From: Kineosporia aurantiaca JCM 3230
GTDB lineage: Bacteria > Actinomycetota > Actinomycetes > Actinomycetales > Kineosporiaceae
Assembly: GCA_000719025.1 (NCBI GenBank)
Contig: JODP01000001.1
Location: 558,001-622,000 of the forward strand
Length of the DNA: 64,000 nt
Reading direction: 5' to 3'
The translations under genes and the position numbers were made by a program. Below, piece by piece: positions 62,005 through 64,000 of this stretch. Every line of letters begins with the position of its first letter. The first letter of the stretch is position 1. The notes under the pieces are model-generated. The model ran no database searches, was not told where the DNA came from, and saw nothing but the letters and a program-made list of their open reading frames with translations.

Positions 62005-62018
62005 ATACAGTAGTGTAT
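62005..62018. promoter_or_regulatory. TetR operator B (ATACAG-N2-GTGTAT)
   Basis: A 14-bp copy of operator A with one mismatch, 3 nt apart and 17 bp centre to centre. The close tandem arrangement fits cooperative binding by two dimers. Confidence 0.68.
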
Positions 62019-62127
62019 TCAAACTGATCCCACCGCCCGGGCCACCCGGCGAGCTACTCGCGGGCAGCGCGGCCCGAGGCGGTCTGCGAGAGACTGGCCG
62101 GACCGACCAGGAGGAGGCCGAAGAACC

Positions 62128-62784
62128 TTGACGGTGACCCAGATGAACGTGGGGGACGACCGGGCCCCGCGGATCAGCCCGCGGCGCGCCGCCACCCGAC
62201 AGCGCCTGCTGACCGCGGCCACCACGGTGATCGCCGAGCGCGGGGTCAACGGGGCCAGCGTCGAGGCCATCTGCGAGGAGGCCGGATTCACCCGGGGCGC
62301 CTTCTACTCCAACTTCACCACCAAGGAAGACCTGCTCAACGCCCTGATGGACGCCCGGCACGAGGCCCTGCTGAACGGCATCCGCAGCACCCTCGAGCAG
62401 GCCACCCAGGCCCCGGCCGGGGTGGACGTGGTCGACGACCTGGTCGAGAAGGTGCTGGCGGTGATCCCGACCGACCGGGAGTCCCACCTGATGGAGACCG
62501 AGATCAACCTCTACATGATCCGCAACCCGGACCACGCGCCGCAGTTGCAGCAGGTCATGACCCCGTTCCGGGAGGAGCTGGCGCACCTGGTGATGGCCGG
62601 GCTGGCCCGCGCCGGGCGCCGCCTGGCGGTCGGCACCGAGGACGCGGTGAGCGCGATCCACGCCGGCTACGAGACCGGGGCGACCCGGATGCTGATCGCC
62701 ACCGCCGCCGGGGAGCCGGCGGACCCGAACACCTGCCGGCGAACCCTGGCCCTGGTGATCAAGGCGATCTCCGAACCGGTCTGA
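62128..62784 (+). CDS. TetR-family repressor of the second MMPL exporter
   Basis: A 218-residue regulator. The helix-turn-helix is in AATRQRLLTAATTVIAERGVNGASVEAICEEAGFTRGAFYSNFTTKEDLLNAL (given as one domain, residues 20-70). The remainder is helical. TTG 62128 is used with GAAG 4 nt upstream; an ATG at 62143 is the alternative. The two tandem palindromes between it and the exporter gene are its likely binding sites. Confidence 0.9.
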   Translation: MTVTQMNVGDDRAPRISPRRAATRQRLLTAATTVIAERGVNGASVEAICEEAGFTRGAFYSNFTTKEDLLNALMDARHEALLNGIRSTLEQATQAPAGVDVVDDLVEKVLAVIPTDRESHLMETEINLYMIRNPDHAPQLQQVMTPFREELAHLVMAGLARAGRRLAVGTEDAVSAIHAGYETGATRMLIATAAGEPADPNTCRRTLALVIKAISEPV

Positions 62785-62834
62785 GCCGGTTCGAGGCGAA
62801 TTCGGTTTTACGCAGAGTCGTTGCCCGATAACCC

Positions 62835-62863
62835 TTGGCGGACAAACTGTGACCTGATAGACA
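62835..62863 (+). promoter_or_regulatory. Candidate promoter of the DUF3311-symporter operon
   Basis: TTGGCG (62835-62840) and TAGACA (62858-62863) are separated by 17 nt, 40 bp upstream of the DUF3311 start. Match to consensus is moderate. Confidence 0.4.
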
Positions 62864-62903
62864 GACCCTCGCCCTGCCCGTCCTCAGTGAGGGAGATCGG
62901 ACG

Positions 62904-63155
62904 ATGACGTCCACGCCGTCTTCGCAGGATCCGCCGGAACGCCCGGCCGGTCCGGACCGTAAGCAGTCGGACGCCAGTTGGTGGAACTGGCTCCTCCTGG
63001 TCCCGATCGTCATCCCGCTGTGCACTCCGCTGTTCAACAGCACGACCCCGCGGTTCCTGGACTTCCCGCTGTTCTACTGGCTGCAACTGGCGTTCGTGCT
63101 GCTCGGCGTCGGCTGCACCGCCGTCGTCTACAACCGGACGAAGCGGAGGGACTGA
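62904..63155 (+). CDS. DUF3311 small membrane protein
   Basis: An 83-residue protein with two membrane helices (WNWLLLVPIVIPLCTPLF and FYWLQLAFVLLGVGCTAVVY), the hallmark of DUF3311. These proteins pair with sodium:solute symporters for monocarboxylates, and that is the gene 3 bp downstream. ATG with GGAG upstream. It probably acts as an accessory subunit of the symporter. Confidence 0.9.
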   Translation: MTSTPSSQDPPERPAGPDRKQSDASWWNWLLLVPIVIPLCTPLFNSTTPRFLDFPLFYWLQLAFVLLGVGCTAVVYNRTKRRD

Positions 63156-63158
63156 GCC

Positions 63159-64000
63159 ATGCCGCACGCCTCCGACCACGTGGTCGAGCTCGTCGTCTTC
63201 ACCCTGCTGTTCGCCCTGGTCTCGGTCATGGGCTTCGCGGCCGCCCGCTGGCGGCGCGCCGAATCGCTCGACCATCTGGACGAATGGGGTCTGGGCGGGC
63301 GCAGTTTCGGCACCTGGATCACCTGGTTCCTGCTCGGCGGTGACCTCTACACGGCCTACACCTTCGTCGCCGTGCCCGCCCTGGTCTTCGCCTCGGGCGC
63401 GATCGGCTTCTACGCCGTGCCCTACACGATCCTGATCTACCCGTTGGCGTTCCTGGTGATGACCCGGCTCTGGTCGGTCAGCTACCGGCACGGCTACGTG
63501 ACCCCGGCCGACTTCGTCCGCGGCCGCTTCGGCTCCCCCACCCTGGCCCTGCTGGTGGCGATCACCGGCATCGTCGCCACCATGCCGTACATCGCCCTGC
63601 AGCTGATCGGCATCCAGGCCGTGCTGAAGGTGATGGGCGTGACCGGGCACCTGCCGATCATCATCGCCTTCGCCATCCTGGCGGTGTACACCTACAGCTC
63701 CGGCCTGCGGGCCCCGGCGCTGATCGCGTTCGTCAAGGACACCCTGATCTACCTGGTGATCATCGTCGCCGTGATCGTGATCCCCTACAAGCTCGGCGGC
63801 TGGCACGCTGAACGCGAACAACCAGCTGCAGTACATCACCCTGGCCCTCGGATCGGCCCTGGCCCTGTTCCTCTACCCGCACTCGCTGACCAGCGTCCTG
63901 GCCGCGAAGAACCGGGACACGATCAAGAAGAACATGTCGGCCCTGCCGGCCTACAGCTTCCTGCTCGGGCTGATCGCGCTGCTGGGCTACATGGCCCTCG
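63159..64000 (+). pseudogene. Monocarboxylate sodium:solute symporter, disrupted by an internal frame change, partial at window end
   Basis: The first 215 codons read as an MctP-type sodium:solute symporter: several helices, GGRSFGTWITWFLLGGDLYTAYTF, RHGYVTPADFVRGRF and VATMPYIALQLIGIQAV. From about 63804 the frame turns into Pro/Arg-rich nonsense, while the +1 frame resumes the family sequence at 63808 (LNANNQLQYITLALGS, LFLYPHSLTSVLAAKNRD, NMSALPAYSFLLGL). Homologues have a longer loop between GGW and LNANNQLQY, so an out-of-frame deletion in this loop is likely rather than a single-base error. The gene is not closed in the window. Confidence 0.85.

Noticed and set aside
1..64000. CRISPR arrays, tRNA or rRNA genes, insertion sequences, integrases
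   Set aside because: No regularly spaced repeats, cloverleaf-type sequences with CCA-end context, transposase motifs or integrase motifs were noticed by reading; a tRNAscan or HMM search would be more sensitive.

Overview
The window is very GC-rich with GTG/TTG starts, AGGAG-type ribosome binding sites and mostly short intergenic gaps. Its gene content (NarL/LuxR two-component genes, MMPL exporters, RecBCD, a Vms1/Rv2629-like protein, tripeptidyl-aminopeptidase-like S33 hydrolase, DUF3311/MctP pair) points to a filamentous or motile actinobacterium. Chemotaxis genes, c-di-GMP enzymes and several polysaccharide-active secreted enzymes would fit a Kineosporia-like soil or plant-surface organism, but that placement is inference. 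No tRNA, rRNA, CRISPR array, transposase or prophage block was seen.

Layout. 0-15.4 kb is mainly a secretion region: a ROK repressor, a two-gene surface locus (purple-acid-type phosphoesterase ending in a WxL-like domain plus a DUF916 membrane protein), a HupE/UreJ protein, a lipoprotein, a GGDEF-EAL protein with an apparent frameshift, a GH16 glucanase with two discoidin domains, a GH18 chitinase, a phytase-like secreted esterase and a TIM-barrel isomerase. Both phosphate-ester genes carry direct repeats resembling PHO boxes. 15.5-31 kb holds acetoacetyl-CoA synthetase, an endolysin-like M15 peptidase, a recC-recB-recD operon, a small Cys/His protein, a hydroxyacyl-CoA dehydrogenase, an M50 protease and a CaCA cation exchanger preceded by what reads as a yybP-ykoY (manganese) riboswitch.

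31-44 kb: methylmalonate-semialdehyde dehydrogenase, a divergent MMPL exporter/TetR pair with two operator palindromes, then the most interesting unit: two homologous sensor kinases and a NarL response regulator. One kinase has lost the phospho-acceptor His but keeps the ATP-binding motifs; the other keeps the His but has lost the ATP-binding motifs. Together they could form one working heterodimer. A Vms1-type protein and an unrecognised acidic protein follow.

44-64 kb: a flavin reductase/FMN reductase pair, a sugar ABC importer operon with a palindromic operator, zwf, a GAF/PAS diguanylate cyclase, an expansin-like protein with a 12-bp tandem repeat, an S33 hydrolase, a receptor-cheY-cheR-cheX chemotaxis operon without cheA, a second MMPL/TetR pair with tandem operators, and a DUF3311-symporter pair in which the symporter is disrupted by a frame change and runs off the window. 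Two large nested inverted repeats with the same GTGATCATG core (29.9 and 45.3 kb) are a dispersed repeat family. Transcription units are commonly closed by very strong hairpins with stems of 11-20 bp.
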